From the NCBI GenBank assembly GCA_003511845.1, contig DOIV01000027.1, positions 1,025 through 16,890 on the forward strand: a stretch of DNA of 15,866 nt, read 5' to 3'. Made by a program: the position numbers and the translations under genes. The DNA comes from Flavobacteriaceae bacterium. GTDB taxonomy: Bacteria > Bacteroidota > Bacteroidia > Flavobacteriales > Flavobacteriaceae. Positions 1 through 6,671 of the stretch are shown here, in pieces (positions within the stretch are counted from its first letter, which is position 1; every line of letters begins with the position of its first letter). Under the pieces are notes generated by a model. It searched no databases. It was not told the origin of the DNA and saw nothing but the letters and a program-made list of their open reading frames with translations.

Positions 1-417
1 GGGTTGGCTGGTGTCAGATTGGGGATTTGCTACGCATCCAAAGAAATAATTGTTGCATTGAATAAAATAAAACTACCTTATAACATCAATGAATTGACTC
101 AGAAAAGAGCATTAGAAAGAGTCTTAAAAACAAAAGAAATAAAAAACGAAATAAACGCTATATTAACAGAAAAGAACAATCTACTTAAAGCATTGCTTCA
201 AGTTAATTTTATTAAAAAAATATACCCTAGTGATGCCAATTTCATGTTGGTGAAAGTTGATGATGCAACTAAAAGATATCAGCAATTATTAGCAAAAGGA
301 ATTGTATTAAGAAACAGAACAACACAGCGTTTACTAGAAAATTGTTTGCGTATTACTGTGGGTACTGCAGAAGAAAACAAGAAATTGCTAAAAGCTTTAA
401 AAGAAATTGAAAGATGA
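1..417 (+). CDS. hisC: Histidinol-phosphate aminotransferase, C-terminal part (5' end outside window)
   Basis: PLP-dependent aminotransferase (fold type I, class I/II) that converts imidazole-acetol phosphate plus glutamate to L-histidinol phosphate in cytosolic histidine synthesis. About 138 residues remain, open at the left edge. The first residues give the GLAGVRLG motif that follows the PLP lysine in HisC; the lysine itself lies outside the window. The C-terminal small domain contains YPSDANFMLVKV and ends with NCLRITVGTAEEN, the usual HisC ending with the substrate-binding arginine. The assignment is supported by hisB and hisH downstream in the same direction. The gene ends in a 13-bp sequence that recurs at 510-522, just after a palindromic repeat element (see findings). 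Confidence 0.93.
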   Translation, partial: GLAGVRLGICYASKEIIVALNKIKLPYNINELTQKRALERVLKTKEIKNEINAILTEKNNLLKALLQVNFIKKIYPSDANFMLVKVDDATKRYQQLLAKGIVLRNRTTQRLLENCLRITVGTAEENKKLLKALKEIER

Positions 418-522
418 GGGTAGTGATTGTTGAATTTTGCATGTCAGTTCGAGTGCCACGTTTTTTTCGTGGTGTATCGAGAACTTATAAATAGAATATA
501 TTAACTATGAATTGAAAGATGA
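405..522. repeat. 13-bp direct repeat flanking a palindromic element downstream of hisC
   Basis: AATTGAAAGATGA occurs at 405-417, where it is the last codons and stop of hisC, and again exactly at 510-522. The 92 bases between the copies contain the hairpin at 446-486. This looks like a target duplication left by insertion of the element, or a local duplication. The match is seen directly; the insertion mechanism is inference, and AT-rich sequence raises the chance of coincidence. Confidence 0.5.
446..486. repeat. Imperfect palindromic intergenic repeat (REP-like hairpin)
   Basis: The arms AGTTCGAGTGCCACG (446-460) and CGTGGTGTATCGAGAACT (468-485) pair imperfectly around a T-tract loop. The sequence type (AGTTCGAGTG ... 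TATCGAGAACT) resembles short palindromes repeated between genes in many flavobacterial genomes. It could act as a transcript-stabilising or terminating hairpin; its T-rich part is in the loop rather than after the stem, so it is not a canonical terminator. Confidence 0.6.
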
Positions 523-536
523 ATTATCAAAATACA

Positions 537-566
537 GATGTCATTCCTGCGTAGGCTGGAGTCCAG
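537..566. repeat. Degenerate copy of ATTCCTGC...GCAGGAAT intergenic palindrome
   Basis: The sequence ATTCCTGCGTAGGCTGGAGT (543-562) matches the left arm of the perfect palindrome at 1786-1805, and its right arm has decayed. It is a second family of short repeat in the hisC-hisB gap. Confidence 0.55.
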
Positions 567-600
567 AAAATAATAATATAAATTAATTAGCAGAATGTCT

Positions 601-620
601 CCCTGAGCGTAGTCGAAGGG
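601..620. repeat. Short intergenic repeat CCCTGAGCG-type
   Basis: CCCTGAGCGTAGTCGAAGGG is a 20-bp imperfect palindrome (CCCT/AGGG arms with an inner GA/TC pair). The motif, read on the other strand as CCCTTCGACTACGCTCAGGG, is a very widespread intergenic repeat in Bacteroidota genomes (recalled, not searched). It is the third distinct repeat family in this 221-bp gap and sits 18 bp upstream of hisB. Confidence 0.6.
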
Positions 621-638
621 TTAATATAAAACGAAATC

Positions 639-1772
639 ATGAAAAAAGTCCTATTTATAGATCGAGACGGAACTATCATTAAAGAAACCACAGACGAGCA
701 AATAGATTCGTTTAAAAAACTAGATTTCTATCCAAAAGCATTGGCTTATTTACCAAAAATAGCCAAAGAATTAGATTTTGAATTGGTAATGATTACCAAT
801 CAAGACGGATTGGGTACTTCAGAGTTTCCAGAAGAGACATTTTGGCCAGTACATAATTTTATCATCAAGACTTTTGAAAATGAAGGTGTTGTTTTTGACA
901 AGGTAGTAATTGACAAAACCTATGCAAAAGACAATGCACCAACTCGTAAACCCAATACGGGTCTGGTTGCAGAATATTTTTCTGAGGAATATGATTTGGA
1001 AAATTCCTTTGTTATTGGCGATCGGTTAACCGATATAGAATTGGCAAAAAACTTAGGAGCAAAAGGAGTCTTTATCAATGACAACACCAATCTAGGTACA
1101 GATGAAATTACTATAGAACGTGGCGAAATAGATAATTTTATTGCCTTAGAAACTAACGATTGGCAACGTATTTATGAATTTTTAAAATTTGAATGTAGAA
1201 CAGCATCCATTAAACGAAAAACCAATGAAACAGATATAGAGATTAAACTAAACCTTGACGGTACAGGTAAAAGTACTATCGATACTGGCTTGGCATTTTT
1301 TGACCATATGTTAGATCAAATTGCTCGCCATGGTCAAATGGATTTAGAGATATCTGTTAAAGGAGATTTAGAAGTTGATGAGCATCATACCATTGAAGAC
1401 ACTGCAATTGCCTTAGGAGAAGTTTTTGCAATCGCTTTAGGGAACAAGCTAGGTATTGAACGCTATGGGTTTTGCTTGCCTATGGACGATTGCCTTGCTC
1501 AAGTAGCCATTGATTTTGGTGGTAGAAATTGGTTGGTCTGGGAAGCCGATTTTAAACGTGAAAAAATAGGTGAAATGCCAACCGAAATGTTTTATCATTT
1601 CTTTAAATCGTTTACCGATGGTGCAAAAGCAAATTTAAATATAAAAGCAGAAGGTAATAATGAGCATCATAAAATTGAAGCCATTTTTAAAGCCTTTGCC
1701 AAAGCAATTAAAGTGGCTGTAAAACGTGATACAGAAAAAATGATATTACCATCAACTAAGGGGGTGTTGTAG
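639..1772 (+). CDS. hisB: Bifunctional histidinol-phosphatase / imidazoleglycerol-phosphate dehydratase
   Basis: A 377-aa fusion, the normal length for bifunctional HisB, acting at two steps of cytosolic histidine synthesis. Residues 1-170 are a HAD-type phosphatase: DRDGT at 8-12 gives the nucleophile D8 and acid D10, TNQDG is near 53-57, and [10 protein letters not shown] at 127-136 is the Mg-binding region. Residues 187-377 are the IGP dehydratase: [13 protein letters not shown] (220-232), [14 protein letters not shown] (247-260) and [13 protein letters not shown] (341-353) supply the His/Glu Mn ligands. At the Zn-loop position of E. coli HisB (CPHLPADECDC), this protein has residues 92-102 with no cysteine or histidine. 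The ATG at 639 is chosen because the HAD motif starts eight residues in. Spacing to hisC is unusually long and holds repeats. Confidence 0.96.
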   Translation: MKKVLFIDRDGTIIKETTDEQIDSFKKLDFYPKALAYLPKIAKELDFELVMITNQDGLGTSEFPEETFWPVHNFIIKTFENEGVVFDKVVIDKTYAKDNAPTRKPNTGLVAEYFSEEYDLENSFVIGDRLTDIELAKNLGAKGVFINDNTNLGTDEITIERGEIDNFIALETNDWQRIYEFLKFECRTASIKRKTNETDIEIKLNLDGTGKSTIDTGLAFFDHMLDQIARHGQMDLEISVKGDLEVDEHHTIEDTAIALGEVFAIALGNKLGIERYGFCLPMDDCLAQVAIDFGGRNWLVWEADFKREKIGEMPTEMFYHFFKSFTDGAKANLNIKAEGNNEHHKIEAIFKAFAKAIKVAVKRDTEKMILPSTKGVL

Positions 1773-1785
1773 AACATTCTTTGTT

Positions 1786-1866
1786 ATTCCTGCGGAGGCA
1801 GGAATCCATTGTGAAGAGTAACTAAATTGAATAAAATTCCTATTCCCGACTCTTAGGGGCAGGAAT
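1786..1866. repeat. Paired palindromic repeats between hisB and hisH
   Basis: ATTCCTGCGGAGGCAGGAAT at 1786-1805 is a perfect inverted repeat with 8-bp arms and a 4-base loop. A second, imperfect one at 1836-1866 begins ATTCCTATTCCC and ends GGGGCAGGAAT. Both belong to the family seen degenerate at 543-562. They fill most of the 110-bp hisB-hisH gap. They may be mobile REP-like elements; effects on operon read-through are unknown. Confidence 0.7.
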
Positions 1867-1882
1867 GACAAGTAGATATTAA

Positions 1883-2464
1883 ATGAAAATTATAATTATT
1901 AATTACGGAGCAGGAAACATAAAAAGCATTCAATTCGCCATGCAACGGTTGGGTTATACTGCCATTTTAAGTAATGATGCGGCAGAGATTATAGCAGCAG
2001 ACAAAGTGATTTTCCCAGGAGTAGGCGAAGCAAGTCATGCCATGAAAATGCTGAAAGAAACAGGCTTAGACCTGGTCATTCCTAAATTAAAACAACCTGT
2101 ATTGGGTATTTGCCTAGGTATGCAGCTCATGTGTAATTCTAGTGCAGAAAACAACACTAAAGGCTTGGGTATTTTTGATGTTGATGTATTAAAATTCAGC
2201 AATAAAGTAAAAGTACCACAAATTGGGTGGAATGAAATTAGCCAGTTAAAAACGGACTTATTTAAAAATATTAAAGAAGACGCTTACATGTACACTGTGC
2301 ATAGTTATTACGCTCCGTTATGTAATGAAACCATTGCAACAACAAATTATGAGCTAAACTATTCATCTGCCTTACAAAAAGATAATTTTTACGGCGTACA
2401 GTTTCATCCTGAAAAAAGTAGTTCATCAGGCGAACAGTTGTTACAAAATTTCTTAGAAATGTAA
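1883..2464 (+). CDS. hisH: Imidazole glycerol phosphate synthase, glutaminase subunit HisH
   Basis: A class I glutamine amidotransferase that hydrolyses glutamine and passes ammonia to HisF, which makes imidazole glycerol phosphate and AICAR. The 193-aa length is normal. The oxyanion/nucleophile motif GICLGMQL carries C77, and QFHPEKS gives H175 and E177, completing the triad. IINYGAGN at the N-terminus and PQIGWNEI (112-119) are HisH signatures. The ATG at 1883 fits the family start. HisH needs HisF as partner, but no hisF (or hisA, hisIE) follows; the next gene is on the opposite strand, converging 17 bp away. The operon therefore ends here and the partner must be encoded elsewhere, if present. 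Confidence 0.96.
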   Translation: MKIIIINYGAGNIKSIQFAMQRLGYTAILSNDAAEIIAADKVIFPGVGEASHAMKMLKETGLDLVIPKLKQPVLGICLGMQLMCNSSAENNTKGLGIFDVDVLKFSNKVKVPQIGWNEISQLKTDLFKNIKEDAYMYTVHSYYAPLCNETIATTNYELNYSSALQKDNFYGVQFHPEKSSSSGEQLLQNFLEM

Positions 2465-2481
2465 GAGTTATGCACTTTACT

Positions 2482-3483
2482 TTACTCCACCTCATTAAAA
2501 ACCTTTCTTTTCAATCCAAAATATTGCCAAACAATACTTTTACTATGGTAATAGTTTGTAGTTTTATGTGTAGTGTGCTTACGCTTTTTAAGCATGGACG
2601 GTAAATACCAATAAAAACTAAAATGAGCTTTTATGATTGCCCAAGTATGCATGGGTTTTAGCTCTAGTATAAATTTAACACCCGCCAATCCGTCTAAAAA
2701 TAAACGGATAAAAACAACAACAAAAAGCTTATTATTAGGAAGGTTTTTTACCAATGAAAATAAACTGTTTCTAAAGTTTAAATAGGTTTTTTTAGGATTC
2801 GATTCGTCTAATGTAGCTCCACCAACATGGTAAACCGCTGATGTTCCTACATAGTTGATGGTTGCTCCAAGGTTTCTTGCACGCCAACATAAATCTATTT
2901 CTTCTTGATGTGCAAAATAGTCTTCATCAAAGCCACCCAATTGATGAAAGACTTCAGAACGGATAAAAAAACAGGCACCAGAAGCCCAAAATATTTCAGT
3001 GGTATCGTTGTATTGTTGCTTGTCGGTTTCTAAGCTGTTAAACATACGCCCTCTACAATAAGGATAACCGTAAGCATCAATAAAACCACCACCAGCACCG
3101 GCATATTCAAACTTTGTTTTATCTTTAAAAGATAAAATTTTTGGTTGGATAATTGCAGTTTCTTTTGAAACTTTAAATTTAGCGATTATTGGCGTCAACC
3201 AACCTTTGGTTACTTCAATATCTGAATTTACTAAAGCATAAATATCAGCATCTATATGTTGAAAGGCATCGTTATAACCTTTGGCATAACCACCATTATC
3301 AGCATTCTGAATAATTTTTAATTGCGGATAATTGGTTTTGATAAATGCAATAGAATCGTCAGTAGAATTATTGTCAGCCACATACAGCTCAGCTTCATCA
3401 CTGCTATATTTTATCAAGGCTGGTAAAAACTGCTCTAGGAGTTGTTTGCCATTCCAATTTAATATGACTACTGCTACTTTCAA
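2482..3483 (-). CDS. Family 2 glycosyltransferase (rhamnosyltransferase-like)
   Basis: An inverting GT-A glycosyltransferase that probably moves a nucleotide-activated sugar onto a surface polysaccharide or glycolipid. Residues 2-11 (KVAVVILNWN) are the first beta strand, VADNNSTDDS (35-44) is the nucleotide-binding loop, NSDIEV (86-91) stands in for the DXD motif, and ASGACFFIRSEVF...GGFDEDYFAHQEEIDLCWR (167-201) is the acceptor/catalytic base region. The C-terminal part (about 255-295) is hydrophobic and may be membrane-associated. The frame opens further upstream to a TTG at 3507, but a TAnnTTTG promoter box covers that position, so the TTG at 3483, which gives the usual family start (M)KVAVVILNWNG, is preferred. 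The donor and acceptor cannot be told from sequence. Confidence 0.9.
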   Translation of the reverse strand: MKVAVVILNWNGKQLLEQFLPALIKYSSDEAELYVADNNSTDDSIAFIKTNYPQLKIIQNADNGGYAKGYNDAFQHIDADIYALVNSDIEVTKGWLTPIIAKFKVSKETAIIQPKILSFKDKTKFEYAGAGGGFIDAYGYPYCRGRMFNSLETDKQQYNDTTEIFWASGACFFIRSEVFHQLGGFDEDYFAHQEEIDLCWRARNLGATINYVGTSAVYHVGGATLDESNPKKTYLNFRNSLFSLVKNLPNNKLFVVVFIRLFLDGLAGVKFILELKPMHTWAIIKAHFSFYWYLPSMLKKRKHTTHKTTNYYHSKSIVWQYFGLKRKVFNEVE

Positions 3484-3504
3484 AAATTTAGATTTGTTTA
3501 ATTG

Positions 3505-3512
3505 CAAACATA
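3505..3512 (-). promoter_or_regulatory. Bacteroidota-type -7 promoter box (TATGTTTG) for the glycosyltransferase gene
   Basis: Read on the minus strand, TATGTTTG fits TAnnTTTG exactly. It lies 21 bp before the TTG at 3483, giving a short leader. It overlaps the alternative TTG at 3507, which argues against that start. No good -33 TTG is visible, and AT-rich DNA makes chance matches possible. Confidence 0.5.
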
Positions 3513-3603
3513 CTATAAATAGAGAAAACCATATCTATAATTGTTTTTTTGTCATAATTTTTAATTGATATAGGTCTTTTATCTTTTTAGAACCCATCTT
3601 AAG

Positions 3604-4044
3604 CTAGTATTCAGGTAAATCTTCTAAAAAAACATATTGTTCGTTTTCTATATCCATTTTACAAAAATAATGCTCCAATCCGTTACTTACCATCAGATAA
3701 TTAGCATTAAGTTTTAAATTATAACGAGCAATTTGATCAAAAGCATCTTGAGTAATTTTTACTTTCGGAGCCTTACACTCAATAATTACATCTGGCAATC
3801 CTTTTTTATTGAAAATTAAAATGTCAAAACGTCTTTTTAAGGTATTGATGGTCAGTTGCTTTTCTACTGCAATAATTGATTTAGGATAACCCTTAACATC
3901 TATTAAAAAATGTAATATATGTTGACGCACCCATTCTTCTGGAGTAAGTACCACATCTTTTTTTCTGATGATATCAAAAATATACTGCTTATTTTCTTTA
4001 CTTTTGATGTTTAAAGAAAATGATGGTAGGTTTAACTGTTGCAC
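3604..4044 (-). CDS. Small HsdR-N-terminal-domain protein (PD-(D/E)XK nuclease-like)
   Basis: A 146-aa protein resembling the N-terminal nuclease domain of type I restriction HsdR subunits but standing alone, with no helicase, methylase or specificity gene nearby. RRFDILIF gives D74, and VIIECKAP gives E89 and K91, so the D-ExK catalytic signature is complete. Upstream residues TPEEWVRQHILHFL (34-47) are the helical lead-in typical of this family. The MQQLNLPSFS beginning from a GTG at 4044 matches the family start as recalled from Bacteroidota homologues. The gene is 65 bp from, and divergent to, holA; this pairing is commonly seen in Flavobacteriia (general knowledge, not searched). Its biological role is unknown: DNA repair or nucleic-acid turnover is as plausible as defence. 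Confidence 0.85.
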   Translation of the reverse strand: MQQLNLPSFSLNIKSKENKQYIFDIIRKKDVVLTPEEWVRQHILHFLIDVKGYPKSIIAVEKQLTINTLKRRFDILIFNKKGLPDVIIECKAPKVKITQDAFDQIARYNLKLNANYLMVSNGLEHYFCKMDIENEQYVFLEDLPEY

Positions 4045-4109
4045 AAGTCAAAAATACAAAATTTTGAATGTTAAATCTTTCAATTTTTAATCTTTTAATC
4101 ATTCATTGA

Positions 4110-5114
4110 GTGGAGCGTATCAATCAAATAGTTTCTGACATCAAATCTGGTAATATCAAACCTGTTTACTTTTTAATGGGTAATGAGCCTTATTATATTG
4201 ATAAAATATCAGATTATATAGAAAAAAATGTCTTGACTGAAGAAGAGAGGGGTTTTAATCAGGTTATCTTGTATGGTAGAGATAGTAGTATTGAAAATAT
4301 TGTTTCAAATGCCAAGCGTTATCCGATGATGGCTGAACGGCAAGTAATAATTGTAAAAGAAGCCCAAGATTTATCTCGTACTATTGAAAATTTAGTCAGT
4401 TATGTTGAGAATCCACAACCAACTACAGTATTGGTAATTTGTTATAAATACAAAACCTTAGACAAGCGTAAAAAGCTGAGTAAAATTATTAGTAAAAACG
4501 GATTGCTCTTTGAAAGTAAAAAATTATACGAAAACCAAGTAGGAGAATGGATTAGAAGAGTTTTGTCTGGTAAAGGATATCAAATTGAACCTAAAGCTGC
4601 ACTGATGTTGGTTGAGTTTTTAGGTACTGACTTATCTAAAATTTCTAATGAATTGGATAAACTAATGATTGTTTTACCCAAAGATTCATTGATATCACCA
4701 ATTCATATTGAAGAAAACATAGGTATCAGTAAGGATTATAATAATTTTGAATTGCGTAAAGCTGTAGGTGAGCGGCAAATTGTAAAAGTCAATCAGATTA
4801 TTAATTATTTTAGTGATAATCCTAAAAATAATCCTTTAGTAGTTACTATTTCATTATTGAATAGTTTTTTTACACAATTATTGATTTATCATGGACTGTC
4901 AGACAAGTCAAAAATGAATGTTGCCAAAGCTTTGCGTGTAAATCCTTATTTTGTGGGTGATTATTTGAGTGCAGCACGTAACTATCCGATGCGAAAAGTG
5001 TCACAAATAATATCTTTATTAAGAACTGCAGATTTGAAAAGTAAAGGTGTTGGAGCTCAAAATTTAGCCACCAAAGACATACTAAAAGAGCTTTTGTTTA
5101 AAGTGATGCATTAA
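4110..5114 (+). CDS. holA: DNA polymerase III subunit delta
   Basis: The clamp-loader delta subunit, which opens the beta sliding clamp during replication. The 334-aa length is normal. Its N-terminal domain has KPVYFLMGNEPYYIDKI (17-33), the degenerate AAA+ segment that begins HolA proteins; NAKRYPMMAERQVIIVKEA is the usual clamp-contact and strand region, EFLGTDLSKISNELDKL marks domain II, and the C-terminal alpha-helical domain III ends with LKSKGVGAQ...ILKELLFKV. Translation starts at a GTG at 4110; no in-frame ATG lies nearby upstream and the family begins at this point. It is transcribed alone and converges on the T9SS-exported protein gene 22 bp downstream. Confidence 0.95.
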   Translation: MERINQIVSDIKSGNIKPVYFLMGNEPYYIDKISDYIEKNVLTEEERGFNQVILYGRDSSIENIVSNAKRYPMMAERQVIIVKEAQDLSRTIENLVSYVENPQPTTVLVICYKYKTLDKRKKLSKIISKNGLLFESKKLYENQVGEWIRRVLSGKGYQIEPKAALMLVEFLGTDLSKISNELDKLMIVLPKDSLISPIHIEENIGISKDYNNFELRKAVGERQIVKVNQIINYFSDNPKNNPLVVTISLLNSFFTQLLIYHGLSDKSKMNVAKALRVNPYFVGDYLSAARNYPMRKVSQIISLLRTADLKSKGVGAQNLATKDILKELLFKVMH

Positions 5115-5136
5115 AAAAACGACTATGAAACAGCTA

Positions 5137-6189
5137 TTAAAATTTCAATAATTTCTTTACCACTTTAATTTCTTTATCCTTTTTAAAAACGATAAAATAC
5201 ACGCCGTTTTTAAGTGAAGAAACATCTAAAGAATTATTTAATATAGGTGTTTTTAAAGGAATTTCTCTGCCAAAACTATCGTGTAAAATAATAGTATCAT
5301 AATTCTCTAAAGTTGAACCTTGAATAGTAACCTTGTCGGATGCAGGATTCGGAAAAACTTTAATATCATCATTGTTTAATGAAGCTTTAAACATATCTAA
5401 TGTCTTACTTTCTTCAACATTAAAATTTGCAAAACGTACCGTTTCATTTCTTATGTCATTAACCTCTTTTAAGTTCCTATACAACCCCCATTTCGGACGA
5501 ATAAATTCAGCATCAGTCTTCCATGTTCTGATGGCATCTTTACTGAAATCAAACAGTATTTTATCATCATTAATTGATTTTATGGTAATTGTATAAGCAC
5601 CAATTTCTCCGTAAGTAATCGTTTCAGAAACTTCAACCCATTGTCCTTTCAATAAAGATAGGTCAATAGATTTTAATGTAATTTGCTCATCCATTTCTGC
5701 ATAACGTAATTGTAATTGATCCTTTTTACCTCTTACCGTAGACAATGTAAAAAGAGGAATTTCTTCTTCAGAACCGCCAACAGCTTTTAGCTGATGTATG
5801 TCCATTGCTTTTTTTGTTGATGCTAGAAAATTATCATTAAGTTTAAATTTCCAAGTATAAGTAACCGTTTCACCTTCTTTACCTAATAAGCTTTCTGGTG
5901 ACTCAGCATCTAACTTTATTTTATGAAGGTATTTTTTAAAATTTTCACATTTATAGTTATCTGAGGCATTGTGCATTTCGAATTGAAAAACTGGACTATT
6001 GATATCCTCATCAAAAAACTCTTTAAAATGACCACCAAAATTTTCTTGGGTACATTCGTTTTTTGCCGAAAGATCTTTGTCTGCTACAAGGATAGAAGTA
6101 GAAATCTTACTAGGATTAACTGTGATTTGAGAATAATTAAATTGTAGTGTAAAGACACAACTTAAAATACATAAATTATACTTCTTCAT
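5137..6189 (-). CDS. T9SS-exported polysaccharide lyase-like protein (heparin lyase I-like fold)
   Basis: A 350-aa secreted protein. Residues 1-21 are a signal peptide (MKKYNLCILS, hydrophobic core, cleavage near NYSQ). About 40-260 look like the concanavalin-type beta-jelly-roll domain of the heparin lyase I-like Polysacc_lyase family: MDIHQLKAVGG (129-139), PLFTLSTVRG (145-154), LQLRYAE (159-165) and FIRPKWGLYRNL (229-240). Residues 277-350 are a type A T9SS sorting domain: KVFPNPASDKVTI near the start, GVYFIVF, and a basic KVVKKLLKF end. The protein is therefore expected outside the cell or on its surface, perhaps acting on an acidic glycan; lyase activity and substrate are inferred only from fold-level resemblance. 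The start at 6189 is chosen because it directly begins the signal peptide; an upstream ATG at 6204 adds five residues. Confidence 0.85.
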   Translation of the reverse strand: MKKYNLCILSCVFTLQFNYSQITVNPSKISTSILVADKDLSAKNECTQENFGGHFKEFFDEDINSPVFQFEMHNASDNYKCENFKKYLHKIKLDAESPESLLGKEGETVTYTWKFKLNDNFLASTKKAMDIHQLKAVGGSEEEIPLFTLSTVRGKKDQLQLRYAEMDEQITLKSIDLSLLKGQWVEVSETITYGEIGAYTITIKSINDDKILFDFSKDAIRTWKTDAEFIRPKWGLYRNLKEVNDIRNETVRFANFNVEESKTLDMFKASLNNDDIKVFPNPASDKVTIQGSTLENYDTIILHDSFGREIPLKTPILNNSLDVSSLKNGVYFIVFKKDKEIKVVKKLLKF

Positions 6190-6268
6190 GATAAAATAAT
6201 ACATTAGGGTGTTTCGAAGTAATTTATGCTACATATAGTATGGGTAAGTTTATGCTTGTTAATAAGTG

Positions 6269-6276
6269 CAAATGTA
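6269..6276 (-). promoter_or_regulatory. Bacteroidota-type -7 box (TACATTTG) for the T9SS-exported protein gene
   Basis: On the minus strand TACATTTG fits TAnnTTTG exactly and is followed by GCAC. It would give a leader of roughly 75 bases before the ATG at 6189. No clear -33 TTG is present. Confidence 0.5.
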
Positions 6277-6488
6277 TAAAATTATTATTTGTTATACTAT
6301 CTAAGGTAGGTTAAATTTAATTATTATTTTTTAAGACACTTATTTTAAGTGTATTAAAATTATAATTTTATTTATTATTAACTGTAAAAACCATTGAATT
6401 GTCATCACTTATTAACAAGTTATGAATAGTGTTTTGAGTTATTAACAATTAAAACAACCTAAATATAAAACTAATTGCACCTAATTTT

Positions 6489-6564
6489 ATTAGCCTACAG
6501 GCTAATATTCACTCATTATTAGTCTACAGGCTAATATTCATCAATTATTAGTCTACAGGCTAAT
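6489..6564. repeat. Three tandem palindromic sites, 29-bp period, upstream of the SatD-type gene
   Basis: The 18-bp core ATTAGCCTACAGGCTAAT (6489-6506) is a perfect inverted repeat with 7-bp arms around TACA. ATTAGTCTACAGGCTAAT recurs at 6518-6535 and 6547-6564, each with one arm mismatch. Start-to-start distance is exactly 29 bp twice, and the 11-bp spacers are nearly alike (attcactcatt, attcatcaatt). The last copy ends 8 bp before a TATATTTG promoter box, where a -33 element would be. This geometry suggests operators for a dimeric DNA-binding protein, plausibly the wHTH protein encoded next; that link is inference. Confidence 0.8.
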
Positions 6565-6572
6565 ATTTTTTG

Positions 6573-6580
6573 TATATTTG
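6573..6580 (+). promoter_or_regulatory. Bacteroidota-type -7 box (TATATTTG) of the SatD/DUF3307/thioesterase operon
   Basis: TATATTTG matches TAnnTTTG exactly and is followed by GCACTG. The region where a -33 TTG should lie is occupied by the third palindrome, so transcription may depend on, or be blocked by, a protein bound there. The predicted leader to the ATG at 6672 is about 85 bases. Confidence 0.6.
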
Positions 6581-6671
6581 CACTGTACAACAAGCAAGTC
6601 AGAATTTATTAACGTTAAAAATGATAAATACTGTATTGCATGTAACCAATAAAAATAATACGTATACATTC

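Larger units (their letters stand above)
6190..6671. other. AT-rich intergenic control region between divergent genes
   Basis: This stretch holds the minus-strand promoter at 6269-6276, a perfect hairpin at 6336-6352 (ACACTTA, TTT, TAAGTGT), a featureless very AT-rich middle, then the triple palindrome at 6489-6564, a plus-strand TAnnTTTG box at 6573-6580 and a leader of about 85 bases for the SatD-type gene. No gene is convincing here. Confidence 0.7.

Noticed and set aside
3484..3507. Upstream TTG start of the glycosyltransferase at 3507
   Set aside because: A TAnnTTTG box overlaps it, and the family sequence starts at the TTG at 3483.
3604..4044. Type I restriction-modification system
   Set aside because: Only the N-terminal nuclease-like domain is present; no HsdM, HsdS or helicase domain lies nearby.
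4049..4056. TATTTTTG box on the minus strand ahead of the HsdR-N-like gene
   Set aside because: It lies only 5 bp from the GTG, leaving no room for a leader, and the region is so AT-rich that chance matches are expected.
6489..6564. CRISPR-like array (three regular repeats)
   Set aside because: Spacers are only 11 bp and nearly identical, repeats are 18-bp palindromes, and the array abuts a promoter with no cas genes. Operators fit better.
6570..6671. Upstream TTG start of the SatD-type protein at 6570
   Set aside because: It lies at the promoter box itself, and the added 34 residues do not resemble the family. ATG 6621 remains possible but 6672 gives the conserved start.
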